A stretch of 42,137 nucleotides of DNA, taken from positions 1 to 42,137 of the forward strand of contig CAUJFU010000113.1 in NCBI GenBank assembly GCA_963169055.1, written 5' to 3'. The notes below the pieces were generated by a model that worked only from the letters and a program-made list of their open reading frames with translations, had not been told where the DNA came from and searched no databases. Of the stretch, positions 23,140-31,463 are shown in pieces; within the stretch, counting starts at the first letter, position 1, and each line of letters opens with the position of its first letter. The translations under genes and the position numbers were made by a program. This DNA comes from Myxococcota bacterium. GTDB taxonomy: Bacteria; Myxococcota_C; UBA6777.

Positions 23140-25281
23140 ATGCAAGAGGACGCCCCATTGAGCCATTTAGAACAGCGCATCATCGCAGAAGGCCGTTACA
23201 AACTCCTACGCCCATTCGCACGCGGCGCACACGCAGAGATCTGGGAAGCCCAACAATCAGGCTTTGAAGGCTTCCAACGCACCGTCGCCATGAAGATCGT
23301 TCGTATCACTCCCGAGATACCCGATATCTCGCGAGAAAGCCTTTTGCGCGAAGGACGCCTCGCCGCCATCCTCAACCACCCCAATATCGTTCAAATCTAC
23401 GATGTCGGTGAAGAAAACGACCTTGTCTACATCGCCATGGAATACGTTCGCGGCCTTGATCTGCGACGCTGTTTGCTCCGACACACCCAACGCTACAACG
23501 CCCCCCTCCCTTGGCCGATCGTTGCGGGCCTTGGCGCGTTGATCGCCCGTGGGCTTTACCACGCCCACGAACAAAAAGACGAACGCGGAACCCCCCTTCG
23601 CATCGTCCACCGAGATATCAAACCAAGCAACGTGTTGCTTTCGCGGGATGGTCTCGTCAAGCTGATCGACTTTGGGATCGCCAAAAGCTTTACCCTCTCA
23701 AGCAACCGTTCGCTCGACTTCAAAGGGACTGTTGCTTACGTTTCTCCCGAACAACTCCTTGCAAAAGAAGTCGATCACCGCAGCGATTTATTCTCGCTTG
23801 GCGTCCTCTTTTATGAAATCCTTACGGGTACACGCCCATTTGGACCCAAAGGCGCGGCTTTCGGAGAGATTATGCACGCCATCCTCCAGTCCGAAGTGAC
23901 CCCTCTACGCGCACACAACTCAGATATCCCTGCGATACTCGATGACTTGGTCTTGTCGCTTCTCGACAAAGAACCCGCATCGCGCCCTGATTCCGCACGA
24001 GAAGTGTTTCGGTGTCTCGAAAACCTCCTACGCGACGAGCAACACTACATCCATCAAGAAGATTACGCCGACTTCTGCGACAGCCTCCTCCAAGAGCACA
24101 GCCCCACTGTTGTTTCCAAGCCTCCGACGGCTCCGCCCGATACAGACCACGACGATCACAACGAACAACAGGTCGACTCATCTTCACACTCCCCTCTCTC
24201 TCCTTCGGCTGCCGTTTCGGTGGACTACTATCAAGCCACCACCCACCTACCCGGACTTCGGATCGAAGACTTTCTCCCTCCCCCCGAGGCCATCTCTCCC
24301 GCAGATCCCGACCTCACCACCGACCCAAACACACTCCAACGCCCAATCCCCCCGCCCCAACGCCCTTCCGCTCACACTCTCACCATCTCTCCCCATGAAT
24401 CCGCACAAACCACACTCCAACCTGCCGTCTCTCCCCATGAATCCGCACAAACCACACTCCAACGAGCGATATCCTCAGACGAACAAGATGAACTCACGAA
24501 TCTAGCCGACTCTTCTTATCTGACCTCTTCCGACACCACGAATCTCACCTACCTCAAAGAAGACGACGAAGGCGAAAACACCAACGCCAATCCATCCGAA
24601 ACATCCGACGTATCCGAAGATGCAGGTGATGAAACCAGCCTGTCTCATCCCTCTGCACCCAACGAACTCCCGACCTTTGTGTCTTCTCACTCTCAAGGGG
24701 CCTTGCCCGCTCTTGCCGCAGCACTCTCTGACGGTGCTGTCCACTCTCACAAACGCCCGTCCTCGGTTTCTTATGCACAACTTCCCGTCACGCCGCCCCA
24801 CTCACACCACGTCGCCCACCTCAACGAAACAACCCAACCCACCCACACCACAAACCAAGAACAGACCGATCCGTCAGCCGTTCTGATCGGAAAACTCGAT
24901 CCAAGCGAGCAAACCAGCCGATTCTTTATCCCCCCTGCCGAAAAAGCTCTACCCCAAATCGACCAAGTCCCTGTCCTCGTTGGAACGATTTCTCCCGATT
25001 CATCGCCTCTTTTAAACCCACCTTCTCCCACACCATCCAGAGCAGCCCCCTACAACAAACCCTCGACAAACCGCCCCATGTCTCTGCCCGCCTCTTCGCC
25101 CTTTGCGCGTATGCCGTCGATGACTCCCCGCCCGATGCAGCCCCCTCCTTCCGTCGCATCCGACCCCACCGTGATCGCCAACGTTCCTTCGCTGCTTCAA
25201 AAGCCCGGCTTCTGGATGTTTGTGATCACGCTTTCTTTGCTTGCGGGGGGTCTTGTCGCTTGGTTTTTGCGCAAAGGCTAG
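23140..25281 (+). CDS. Hanks-type Ser/Thr protein kinase, membrane anchored
   Basis: A 713-residue kinase. Residues about 20-310 form the kinase domain: VAMKIVR (Lys52), HRDIKPSN (157-164), DFG (177-179), VSPEQLL and DHRSDLFSLGVLFYE are all present, so catalysis is expected. The glycine loop is atypical, reading ARGAHAEIW where GxGxxGxV is usual. Residues about 320-680 are a long Pro/Ser/Thr-rich region, including a 14-residue unit SPHESAQTTLQ repeated twice. One membrane helix lies at about 691-710 (FWMFVITLSLLAGGLVAWF), with only a three-residue basic tail outside. The kinase is therefore cytoplasmic without a sensor domain outside the cell. ATG 23140 lacks a strong ribosome site. The adjacent cNMP-domain transporter is a plausible functional neighbour. 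Confidence 0.93.
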   Translation: MQEDAPLSHLEQRIIAEGRYKLLRPFARGAHAEIWEAQQSGFEGFQRTVAMKIVRITPEIPDISRESLLREGRLAAILNHPNIVQIYDVGEENDLVYIAMEYVRGLDLRRCLLRHTQRYNAPLPWPIVAGLGALIARGLYHAHEQKDERGTPLRIVHRDIKPSNVLLSRDGLVKLIDFGIAKSFTLSSNRSLDFKGTVAYVSPEQLLAKEVDHRSDLFSLGVLFYEILTGTRPFGPKGAAFGEIMHAILQSEVTPLRAHNSDIPAILDDLVLSLLDKEPASRPDSAREVFRCLENLLRDEQHYIHQEDYADFCDSLLQEHSPTVVSKPPTAPPDTDHDDHNEQQVDSSSHSPLSPSAAVSVDYYQATTHLPGLRIEDFLPPPEAISPADPDLTTDPNTLQRPIPPPQRPSAHTLTISPHESAQTTLQPAVSPHESAQTTLQRAISSDEQDELTNLADSSYLTSSDTTNLTYLKEDDEGENTNANPSETSDVSEDAGDETSLSHPSAPNELPTFVSSHSQGALPALAAALSDGAVHSHKRPSSVSYAQLPVTPPHSHHVAHLNETTQPTHTTNQEQTDPSAVLIGKLDPSEQTSRFFIPPAEKALPQIDQVPVLVGTISPDSSPLLNPPSPTPSRAAPYNKPSTNRPMSLPASSPFARMPSMTPRPMQPPPSVASDPTVIANVPSLLQKPGFWMFVITLSLLAGGLVAWFLRKG
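24386..24463. repeat. 36-bp perfect direct repeat inside the kinase gene
   Basis: 24386-24421 and 24428-24463 are identical at an offset of 42 bp, giving a 14-residue protein repeat in the disordered linker. Confidence 0.93.
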
Positions 25282-25337
25282 AGCGATATCCAATCCATCT
25301 ACGGGCGCGGGCGACGGGTCAGAGCAGAAAAACAAAG

Positions 25338-25371
25338 AAAAAAGAACGGCCCCCCTCAGCCAGACCTGAGG
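25338..25371 (-). terminator. Intrinsic terminator of the ArsA-pair/TPR operon
   Basis: Stem CCTCAG/CTGAGG (25354-25359 with 25366-25371), immediately after the minus-strand stop at 25373. On that strand it is followed by a G/C stretch and a run of T residues (A6 at 25338-25343 on the plus strand). Confidence 0.6.
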
Positions 25372-25372
25372 T

Positions 25373-26692
25373 CTATGGGTGTAGACGACGGGTAGGAGCC
25401 GAAAAAGGCGCGGGCGCGGAAGAAGGAAGGCCGACAGGCCGAGTCGAGGGTTGCGCGAGAGGAGAAGAAGAATCGCCTGATCTTGCGGATGAACGGGAAG
25501 AATCGCTTGGTTTGGGTTGAAAGCTTTCGCGGATACGTCGGGCTTCTTGTTCGCTCGGCCCTTGGAGGTGTTCTTTTAAGATCAGGCTGCGCAAAGACAG
25601 CAACTGCTGTTGCGTTTTCTTGATGATCTCGTCGTCTTGTACGCCATAATTTTCTGCGGCTTGCAGATTTTTCTCGAAAGCCACGATCGCTTTGTCTAGC
25701 AAGACACGGATTTTTTTCTTGAGCATATCGGCGTAGATCTGCTTTTCTTCTTGGCTCAGGTGTTTGGGGATCGGAGCGCGCATCATATCGTCGTACATCT
25801 GCCGATACATCTCGCCGATCTGAAACAGCGAAGAAACCACCCAACGCGGATTGCGGATACGGATCGCCCGAAGGTAATGGGCTTGGGCAGTCAACAGCTC
25901 GTTGGCTTTGTAGTTCAAGTCTTTTTTCATCGAATCCTTGTCGGCCTGAAACGCCCGCGCACGGAAGCGATCGTCGTGCAAGCGACCTAAATAAAACTGA
26001 GCCATCGCCGCAAAATAATCGTTGCCAAGATACTGTTTCGATTTCGCTGCATGAAAAAGGCGCAAAGTGCGGCGAAAGGCATCTTCCGCCATCATCTCAT
26101 TTTTGAGATGGTAATACGCAAGCCCCAAGCTCCCCAACACTTCAAGCTGATCCGATATCTCCACATCCTTTCGCTCCGCGAGTTCGCTGTATATCTTGGC
26201 AGCGTCCTGAAAACGCTTGGTGATCAAATAGGCCGCACCAAGGCGAAATTGAGCATCCCGTGACTCTTCTGTATCGGGGCGCTCCTTCAAGATGCGGTGG
26301 TACAACGTGATCGCGTGGGGGTGTTGTTGGAGGCGCTCGTACGTCAACGCAAGATTGTAGATCGCAAGATGGCGATAACTGCTTTGCGGAAAGGCCGTCA
26401 ATAGGCGCGTATAGTAGAGGCGGGCTTTGTTGTAGTCTTTGGACTGAAAAGATTCCCCTGCGTGTTCAAACAAAGATTTGGGGTGCATCTGTTCGACATG
26501 TACGACCTTTCCATCCTTTGCGTAAAAGACCATCGGATCGGCTTGTACGGTCTTCTTGGCCGAAACACGCACTTGCGAGACGGTTGTGCATCCGCTCAAA
26601 AAGCCCGATACAAGGGCCATCAGCAAGGATATGCGTACGACGTCTACTCTCAAAGCGCGTTGTATGTGGCGGCTCGGTCGAATCGAAAGCAT
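25373..26692 (-). CDS. TPR-repeat lipoprotein
   Basis: A 439-residue lipoprotein. ATG 26692 follows AAAAGGAG by 8 bases; the lipobox is FLSGC (Cys35). Residues about 75-300 are tetratricopeptide-like helix pairs of the BamD/YbgF type (KSLFEHAGESFQSKDYNKAR, ALTYERLQQHPHAITLYHR, RLGAAYLITKRFQDAAKIY). A helical region with many Lys/Gln follows (about 300-385), then a Ser/Pro-rich tail. Known: such lipoproteins scaffold envelope complexes; BamD also has this architecture but is shorter (about 240). The gene lies 64 bp after the ArsA-like gene on the same strand, ends at a terminator, and is probably the third gene of that operon. The role is unknown. Confidence 0.87.
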   Translation of the reverse strand: MLSIRPSRHIQRALRVDVVRISLLMALVSGFLSGCTTVSQVRVSAKKTVQADPMVFYAKDGKVVHVEQMHPKSLFEHAGESFQSKDYNKARLYYTRLLTAFPQSSYRHLAIYNLALTYERLQQHPHAITLYHRILKERPDTEESRDAQFRLGAAYLITKRFQDAAKIYSELAERKDVEISDQLEVLGSLGLAYYHLKNEMMAEDAFRRTLRLFHAAKSKQYLGNDYFAAMAQFYLGRLHDDRFRARAFQADKDSMKKDLNYKANELLTAQAHYLRAIRIRNPRWVVSSLFQIGEMYRQMYDDMMRAPIPKHLSQEEKQIYADMLKKKIRVLLDKAIVAFEKNLQAAENYGVQDDEIIKKTQQQLLSLRSLILKEHLQGPSEQEARRIRESFQPKPSDSSRSSARSGDSSSPLAQPSTRPVGLPSSAPAPFSAPTRRLHP

Positions 26693-26756
26693 GGCGGCGC
26701 TCCTTTTTGTTGGTTCCGAAGATTTCACTTGCAGGACACAACAAAAGTCGTGCCCG

Positions 26757-27986
26757 TTATGTGCTGTGTTCGCTATCGGGAAAGCTTGTTGAGGCAACGC
26801 CCCCTTGCAGAAGCGTTTGGCTTAAACGTGCAAGTCCGACAAGATCGTGGATCTCTTCGTTGACCAAAGGCAATCGCCCCACAAAAGGCTTGCCGATCGC
26901 ACGTTCTCGCAAAAAGACAATCTCACGATGCGCAAGTTCCGCAGCCGCATACACAAAGCGATGATACGCCCGAAGCTCGCGGGCGATCGTCCCCAAAGCC
27001 CCCTGCTCGCCTTGCATCGAAGGAAGCCCCCGCAAGGCCACTTCGATCGCTTGTTCGGATGGCAGATCCTTTTCGTTCACGAGCGCCAACCATCCCTCCC
27101 CATGACGCAGATAGCCCGGCACACGATTGACCCAAAACCCCGCAAAAGGCATCCGCGCTTCCAACAACCGTTTTTGAAAGAACAAGGCCTCGAGGATCGA
27201 GGTGCGCTGTGGAGCCGTGACCATAAAAAATTGGCTGTGCGGTGCGCGCAGCAGCTTTTCGGTTTCTTGCGCATGCAGCCGAAAACCATCGTACAACCCG
27301 CCCAATTCTTGGAGCAATTGACTGACATCGTCGATCACTTCTCGGCCTGTCACACGCCCCAAAGCCCGCAGCAGAGATGCCCCGCCCCAACGCAACAAAC
27401 GACCTGCTTGGCTTCCTTCGCCCGAAACATGCTTCTGAAACCATTGGAGCGGCTGGAAGTTGAGTACCCCCATCAGTCGCTCAGGCGCTTCCAAAAAGTC
27501 GATGGCATTGGCCGTTGGTGGCGTGTCCAGCACGATCAGATCGTAGGCTCCCGTTTCCACAAGTTCGTGCAAGCGCGACACCGCCATATAATCTTGCGCC
27601 CCCGCGAGCGCCGTACTCATCTGCTGATACCAAGGATTCTCTTTGAGGCTTTCGGCGCTGTCCGCGTTTGGTGCGTACCGATCCACCAGCCGATCAAACG
27701 TCTCTTTGTGGTTGAGCATCATCGCAAAAAAGCGGCCCTCACAAGCCACACCTGCCTCCGCAAACCGCGCAGCATCGACCTCAAATGGATGATCACTACC
27801 AAAAGCAGCGCTCTCGATCCCAAGCGCGTTGGCCAAACGCCGAGCGGGATCGATCGTCATCACCAAACTTTTGCGCCCTGCGATCGCCGCCCCCAACGCC
27901 ATCGCCGCACTGACCGTCGTTTTGCCCACACCACCCGAACCCACATTGACGATCACCCGACTGTCTCGAAGTATCTGCGCGATCAT
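26757..27986 (-). CDS. ArsA/GET3-family ATPase (second of a pair)
   Basis: A 409-residue P-loop ATPase of the ArsA/GET3 type. ATG 27986 follows GGAGG by 5 bases. Motifs are the deviant Walker A GSGGVGKTT (16-24), the switch-like MTIDPARRLANALG, and VLDTPPTANAIDFLEAPERL, the counterpart of DTAPTGH. The Cys ligands of ArsA and the CxxC of Get3 are not evident, so arsenite export or classical tail-anchored targeting cannot be assumed. Its ATG overlaps the stop of the upstream ATPase by 4 bp (ATGA), so the two are translationally coupled and probably act as a heterodimer. A TPR lipoprotein gene follows. Confidence 0.92.
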   Translation of the reverse strand: MIAQILRDSRVIVNVGSGGVGKTTVSAAMALGAAIAGRKSLVMTIDPARRLANALGIESAAFGSDHPFEVDAARFAEAGVACEGRFFAMMLNHKETFDRLVDRYAPNADSAESLKENPWYQQMSTALAGAQDYMAVSRLHELVETGAYDLIVLDTPPTANAIDFLEAPERLMGVLNFQPLQWFQKHVSGEGSQAGRLLRWGGASLLRALGRVTGREVIDDVSQLLQELGGLYDGFRLHAQETEKLLRAPHSQFFMVTAPQRTSILEALFFQKRLLEARMPFAGFWVNRVPGYLRHGEGWLALVNEKDLPSEQAIEVALRGLPSMQGEQGALGTIARELRAYHRFVYAAAELAHREIVFLRERAIGKPFVGRLPLVNEEIHDLVGLARLSQTLLQGGVASTSFPDSEHST

Positions 27987-29026
27987 CCACGCCTCCCAAC
28001 CTGTTCCATCGACGCCAGATCCGACACCGTAAACGGTGTGCTGTGTTGGCAAACCTCCATCAAGGTCTTCATCATCCCCCGAAGATCGTGGTCTTCGGGC
28101 TGCGGCAAACGCGGCAGCGTATACGTCGGCAGTTTGACTTCGCGCACAAGCTCCAACAAATACTCTCTCGCTTTATTCAGGCGATGCAAACCGCCTTCTG
28201 CCGCCAACGCCAACGCCACAAGCTGAGACTCTTGCTGTGCGTCCTGATTCAACCGATGAAACAGCCGCTCCGCCTTCGTCTCAAGCATCGGATGTTCGGA
28301 TGATTCGGGGTCTAACGGATGGCGCGGCCATTGATTCAAAAACAGCGCACCCAACGGCATCTTCAGTTCCTCTCGGATCTTTTGGCACAACTCGATGGTT
28401 TCGTTGGTGGGCATCTCTTCGGGCAAAGAAACCAAGTTGATGCACGTCATCCGTGGATCGAGCAACATCCGCTGGATCTTTTCAGCAGCTTGACGCATCG
28501 GCCCCGCAGGTACGGTGTCCAACACCACTTTGGCGATCCGCAACAACGCCAGTCCATGCCCCGTCGAAGGCGCGTCCAAGATCACCAGATCAAAGCGCGG
28601 TGCGCCTTTGACTTTGTCTTCTTCGACATGAAACCACACTTTGCCGATAAAGATCAGCTCTTGTAAGCCCGGAACCGCCCGCAAAAAGTAGCGGATCAAA
28701 CGATTTTCAAACACAAGGTTGTACAGCAAGCGCATTCCAAGAACTTGAACCACATACTCCTTCATTGCAGGGGCGGGACGGATATTGACCACCGAGATCC
28801 GCTCATGGGCCGACCAGATCTGATCGAGCGAGTCCTCTTCTTCGGGCGGCGTTCCCCCTAAATACTGGCTCATGCGCTCCTTGGCGTTGATCTCGCACAC
28901 CAACACGCGCTTTCCACGCGCTGCCGCCGCACGCGCCAACATCGCCGATACTGCGCTCTTTCCAACACCGCCCTTGCCCATATTGATGATCAATTGTTTC
29001 GACAACAGATGCTCAAGCAAAACCAT
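27983..29026 (-). CDS. ArsA/GET3-family ATPase (first of a pair)
   Basis: A 347-residue P-loop ATPase. Motifs are GKGGVGKSA (17-25) and VILDAPSTGHGLALLRI, the DxPxTGH signature. A long helical middle (EYVVQVLGMRLLYNLVFENR) is typical of the family. No ArsA-type Cys triad is visible. The start is not fully certain: in front of ATG 29026 the AAGGAG abuts the start codon with no spacer. A TTG two codons later (29020) would have an ideal 6-base spacing. The gene overlaps the next ATPase by 4 bp. Paralogous ArsA-like pairs occur in several deltaproteobacterial and Myxococcota genomes, with unknown function. Confidence 0.91.
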   Translation of the reverse strand: MVLLEHLLSKQLIINMGKGGVGKSAVSAMLARAAAARGKRVLVCEINAKERMSQYLGGTPPEEEDSLDQIWSAHERISVVNIRPAPAMKEYVVQVLGMRLLYNLVFENRLIRYFLRAVPGLQELIFIGKVWFHVEEDKVKGAPRFDLVILDAPSTGHGLALLRIAKVVLDTVPAGPMRQAAEKIQRMLLDPRMTCINLVSLPEEMPTNETIELCQKIREELKMPLGALFLNQWPRHPLDPESSEHPMLETKAERLFHRLNQDAQQESQLVALALAAEGGLHRLNKAREYLLELVREVKLPTYTLPRLPQPEDHDLRGMMKTLMEVCQHSTPFTVSDLASMEQVGRRG

Positions 29027-29457
29027 CTCCTTCCACCCAAACGACACCCCCCTCACACAGCGCACGCCTCTTTGGTGCGACGATAGCGCCTGAACTTGGG
29101 TGGTGTGCTTTTCGTGCGCTGTGTCTCAACGAGGCCTTTCGACGAACCAACCACAACGCGCACACGCAAAAAGCAAAGCATCTATGCACAAAGACGCTCT
29201 CCCGCGCAATGCTTTTCTACACGCCCCTGCGTTCGCTTTGCACAGGTATGAACCCAAGCCGATGAACTCAAGAAGACTTGCTTTGTGGAACGTCACCCCA
29301 TGCCCCGCCATAGAGTGTTGCCCCATCGACCCCGTATCGGCGGGGAGGACACAGCTTTTCAAACGAACAACTGCCCCGCTTGGCATGAGACGAACACGGC
29401 GATGAGCTAACGCGCCTCGATGTATTCGAGCATGAGCAGCAGCGAAGATCCTCGCTG
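29027..29457. other. 431-bp gap between the ATPase operon and the R-M island
   Basis: No supported gene. It contains repeat A copy 1 (29294-29400) and a hairpin at 29438-29459. It marks the 3' boundary of the restriction-modification island. Confidence 0.6.
29294..29400. repeat. Dispersed intergenic repeat A, copy 1
   Basis: Aligns without gaps over 107 bp with 33985-34091. The 73 bp from 29328 match at 52 positions by eye, including the 15-bp block GACCCCGTATCGGCG at its start and GAACACGGC at its end. Confidence 0.85.
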
Positions 29458-29459
29458 CT
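29438..29459 (-). terminator. Hairpin just after the nuclease gene
   Basis: A perfect 8-bp stem AGCAGCGA/TCGCTGCT with a 6-base loop, overlapping the last bases of the nuclease stop codon. There is no T-run on the minus strand, so it may be a weak terminator or an mRNA 3'-end stabiliser. Confidence 0.4.
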
Positions 29460-30177
29460 ATTTCAAGATCCAATCCTGCCTTTGTTCTGTAAGAGCCATC
29501 GCACGAATCGTCGCCCAAACCATCTGTTTGACTTCTTCGTCTGTTTTTTGCTCCACCCAAATTCGATATTTCTGCAAACGGGCAAAAAAAGTTTTGGGGA
29601 TATGCGGATTGTTTAGCGTCGAGCCACGTGTGCTTAGGTACAGAGATCTTTCCCGCAAGATATCCAACATTCTTTGTGGGCTATAGCCATCAGGAAGATC
29701 CATTTGCGTTTTGTATTGCTTTTTTGCCCATTGCTTTTTATGAAGTTTTTGCGCGTCTTCTTGAGAATAAGTTAATTTCTCATCGCAAATAGCATACAAA
29801 TCTTCAAGAATTAATCTTCGTGAAGCTCGTTCGCCGAGCGCGAAATCAGGAGTAATAGACAATTCCACTTGCGCAATCCAAGGCTCCATCTCTCGCGGCC
29901 CCAAAATGAGTAGGCTTTCCAATGTTTTACCTCGACGATCGTAAAAACCAAACACCCAAACATAACGACGCCACTTTTCGATATGCGCTGGCCCCACATC
30001 TCTCGCAGTCGACACAGAGCCGGTTGTCGTCGATTTTAATTCAACAGGAACCGAATAAACGCAATGCGATTCTTCAAAATCGCAATAAGCATCCACTTCA
30101 GAACGCCCAACACCTTTGCGCAACCCCAACAAAGAACACATCTCGTTTTCGCGGCGATCATCTTGAACGGCGGCCAT
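29458..30177 (-). CDS. Type II restriction endonuclease (PD-(D/E)XK type)
   Basis: A 239-residue protein. ATG 30177 directly follows the methyltransferase stop and has GGAGG 5 bases upstream. A catalytic core of the PD-(D/E)XK kind is visible: GRSEVDAYCDF (Asp29) followed after 16 residues by VPVELKSTT (Glu46, Lys48). The rest is mostly helical with many aromatic and Lys residues. Base composition is clearly more A/T-rich than the flanks. Known: such nucleases pair with a cognate methyltransferase that shares their recognition site. The pairing here rests on exact adjacency and same strand. I cannot assign the recognition sequence or isoschizomer group from sequence alone. No control (C) protein gene is visible. 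Confidence 0.85.
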   Translation of the reverse strand: MAAVQDDRRENEMCSLLGLRKGVGRSEVDAYCDFEESHCVYSVPVELKSTTTGSVSTARDVGPAHIEKWRRYVWVFGFYDRRGKTLESLLILGPREMEPWIAQVELSITPDFALGERASRRLILEDLYAICDEKLTYSQEDAQKLHKKQWAKKQYKTQMDLPDGYSPQRMLDILRERSLYLSTRGSTLNNPHIPKTFFARLQKYRIWVEQKTDEEVKQMVWATIRAMALTEQRQDWILK

Positions 30178-31302
30178 TTAGCCTCCCAACAACTCTAAAA
30201 CCACTTTTGCGATGGCGTAACTGACGGGCGGACAAACAGAATTGCCAATTTGCCCTAAAACTTGGTACACAGCCCCATCAAAATGCCAATCTTCTGGAAA
30301 CCCTTGCAAGATCGCGCAGTCTTGCACAGACAACCGAAAATGCTCATTTTCGGGTGGAAATTGCCCAGCTATCGTCCGATTTTTTTGCACGCCATTCGGC
30401 CAGATCTGCAAACGGTCCCACACTCGTTGGCTTGCTTTGCTATTCAGGATGCTCGTTGATTTTCTGGGTCCTGTAAAACCTGATCGCAACGTAGGTGCAA
30501 GAGCATCCCATCCAAGATCCTCCAACCCTAACGCTTCTCGCACTCCCATCGTGCGAGGTAGAAAACAAAGCAAGTCCCGTTCAAAAGAATGGGTAGGTTG
30601 TGGTAAACGAAAACGGCGGAATATTTTTTCGGAGCGGCAACCAATAAAAAAAAGCCGTTTTCTTGCCTGAGGGACGCCAAAATCGGAAGCACACAACAAA
30701 AATCTTGTCATGTGGTAATCTTTTGAGAGCGGTTCGGATATCATTTTTTCAACATAATCAGCAAATTTAGGTTCACCAAGGCCCGGAACGTTTTCCGCAA
30801 CGAAAACAGACGGCAACAATGCCTTTACCGCTTTTGTAAAAGAGGGCCACATATCGCGGCTGTCTTGTGCTCCCTGTTGCTTCCCGGCGACAGAAAAAGG
30901 CTGACACGGTGGGCCTCCATGAACGACGTCGATAGAATCTCGATACGAAGACCAATCCTGCCGTGAAACATCTCCCTCCACCCCACCAAAAACTTTCCAT
31001 GCAGGACGGTTTCGTTGTAAAGTTCGCTGGCAAACGTCCAAAACATCGTAGCTTGCGACGTGTTCAAAACCTGCCCGTTCAAATCCCAGATCAAGCCCGC
31101 CTCCTCCCGAAAACAGCGAGAGAGCACGAAAACCATTCTTTGGCAGCAGGGGCATCAGCGCCTCAGGGTACAGCTTCGGCTTATTTTCAGGACGAACCAC
31201 ACAGGCGAGTTCACCGTTGATCGCAGCCACCTTGCGCATCCGCGATTTTTCTGCCACATGACGATACCACTCTCGTTTTTTGTCTGATATCTCGTAAGGC
31301 AT
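30178..31302 (-). CDS. C5-cytosine DNA methyltransferase (type II)
   Basis: A 374-residue m5C methyltransferase. Motifs in order: LFSGGGGLDLGFE (I, about 63), GGPPCQPFSVAG (IV, catalytic Cys133), ENVPGLGEP (VI, about 170), QARKRLFFIG (VIII) and GQIGNSVCPPV (X). The target-recognition region lies between VIII and X (about 245-330). ATG 31302 is preferred over an upstream TTG. The N-terminus carries a 55-residue extension before motif I. It is the first gene of the R-M unit, followed with no gap by the nuclease, and protects host DNA. The island is A/T-richer than its neighbours, suggesting transfer. A candidate promoter lies about 110-140 bp upstream. Confidence 0.95.
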   Translation of the reverse strand: MPYEISDKKREWYRHVAEKSRMRKVAAINGELACVVRPENKPKLYPEALMPLLPKNGFRALSLFSGGGGLDLGFERAGFEHVASYDVLDVCQRTLQRNRPAWKVFGGVEGDVSRQDWSSYRDSIDVVHGGPPCQPFSVAGKQQGAQDSRDMWPSFTKAVKALLPSVFVAENVPGLGEPKFADYVEKMISEPLSKDYHMTRFLLCASDFGVPQARKRLFFIGCRSEKIFRRFRLPQPTHSFERDLLCFLPRTMGVREALGLEDLGWDALAPTLRSGFTGPRKSTSILNSKASQRVWDRLQIWPNGVQKNRTIAGQFPPENEHFRLSVQDCAILQGFPEDWHFDGAVYQVLGQIGNSVCPPVSYAIAKVVLELLGG

Positions 31303-31410
31303 ACAGTTCCACCCCAAAGCACGTTAAAAACCACCCAAAACACGCATAAAAAAAACGACCGCCCAACGACACCGTTGGCTTTGCCTTCGGCGAAACGAAA
31401 ACAAGAGAGG

Positions 31411-31439
31411 CTTCTAATACCAAGCGGAACAAATGTCAA
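31411..31439 (-). promoter_or_regulatory. Candidate promoter of the R-M operon
   Basis: On the minus strand TTGACA (31439-31434), 17 bp, TAGAAG (31416-31411). The leader to ATG 31302 would be about 100 bases. Confidence 0.5.
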
Positions 31440-31463
31440 GCAAGACAACGGGCGTGCTTGACA
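31434..31463. promoter_or_regulatory. Inverted repeat joining the -35 boxes of divergent promoters
   Basis: Perfect arms TGTCAAGC (31434-31441) and GCTTGACA (31456-31463), spaced by 14 bp. Each arm contains the -35 hexamer of one of two divergent promoters (R-M operon and fmt). The symmetry may simply reflect two consensus -35 boxes, or may be an operator. Confidence 0.6.

Noticed and set aside
24386-24463. CRISPR-like repeat in the kinase gene
   Set aside because: Only two copies, 6-bp spacer, in frame within a low-complexity coding linker.
26847-28226. Long plus-strand open frame of 459 codons opposite the ArsA-like gene
   Set aside because: It lies exactly antisense to a strongly supported ATPase gene and its composition (Arg/His/Gln/Pro-rich) is that of a shadow frame.
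26757-29026. Arsenic resistance operon
   Set aside because: No arsB, arsC, arsD or arsR nearby, and the ArsA metal-binding Cys are not apparent.
29100-29405. Small gene between the ATPase operon and the R-M island
   Set aside because: The frame runs through repeat A, has no ribosome site and has no protein-like features.
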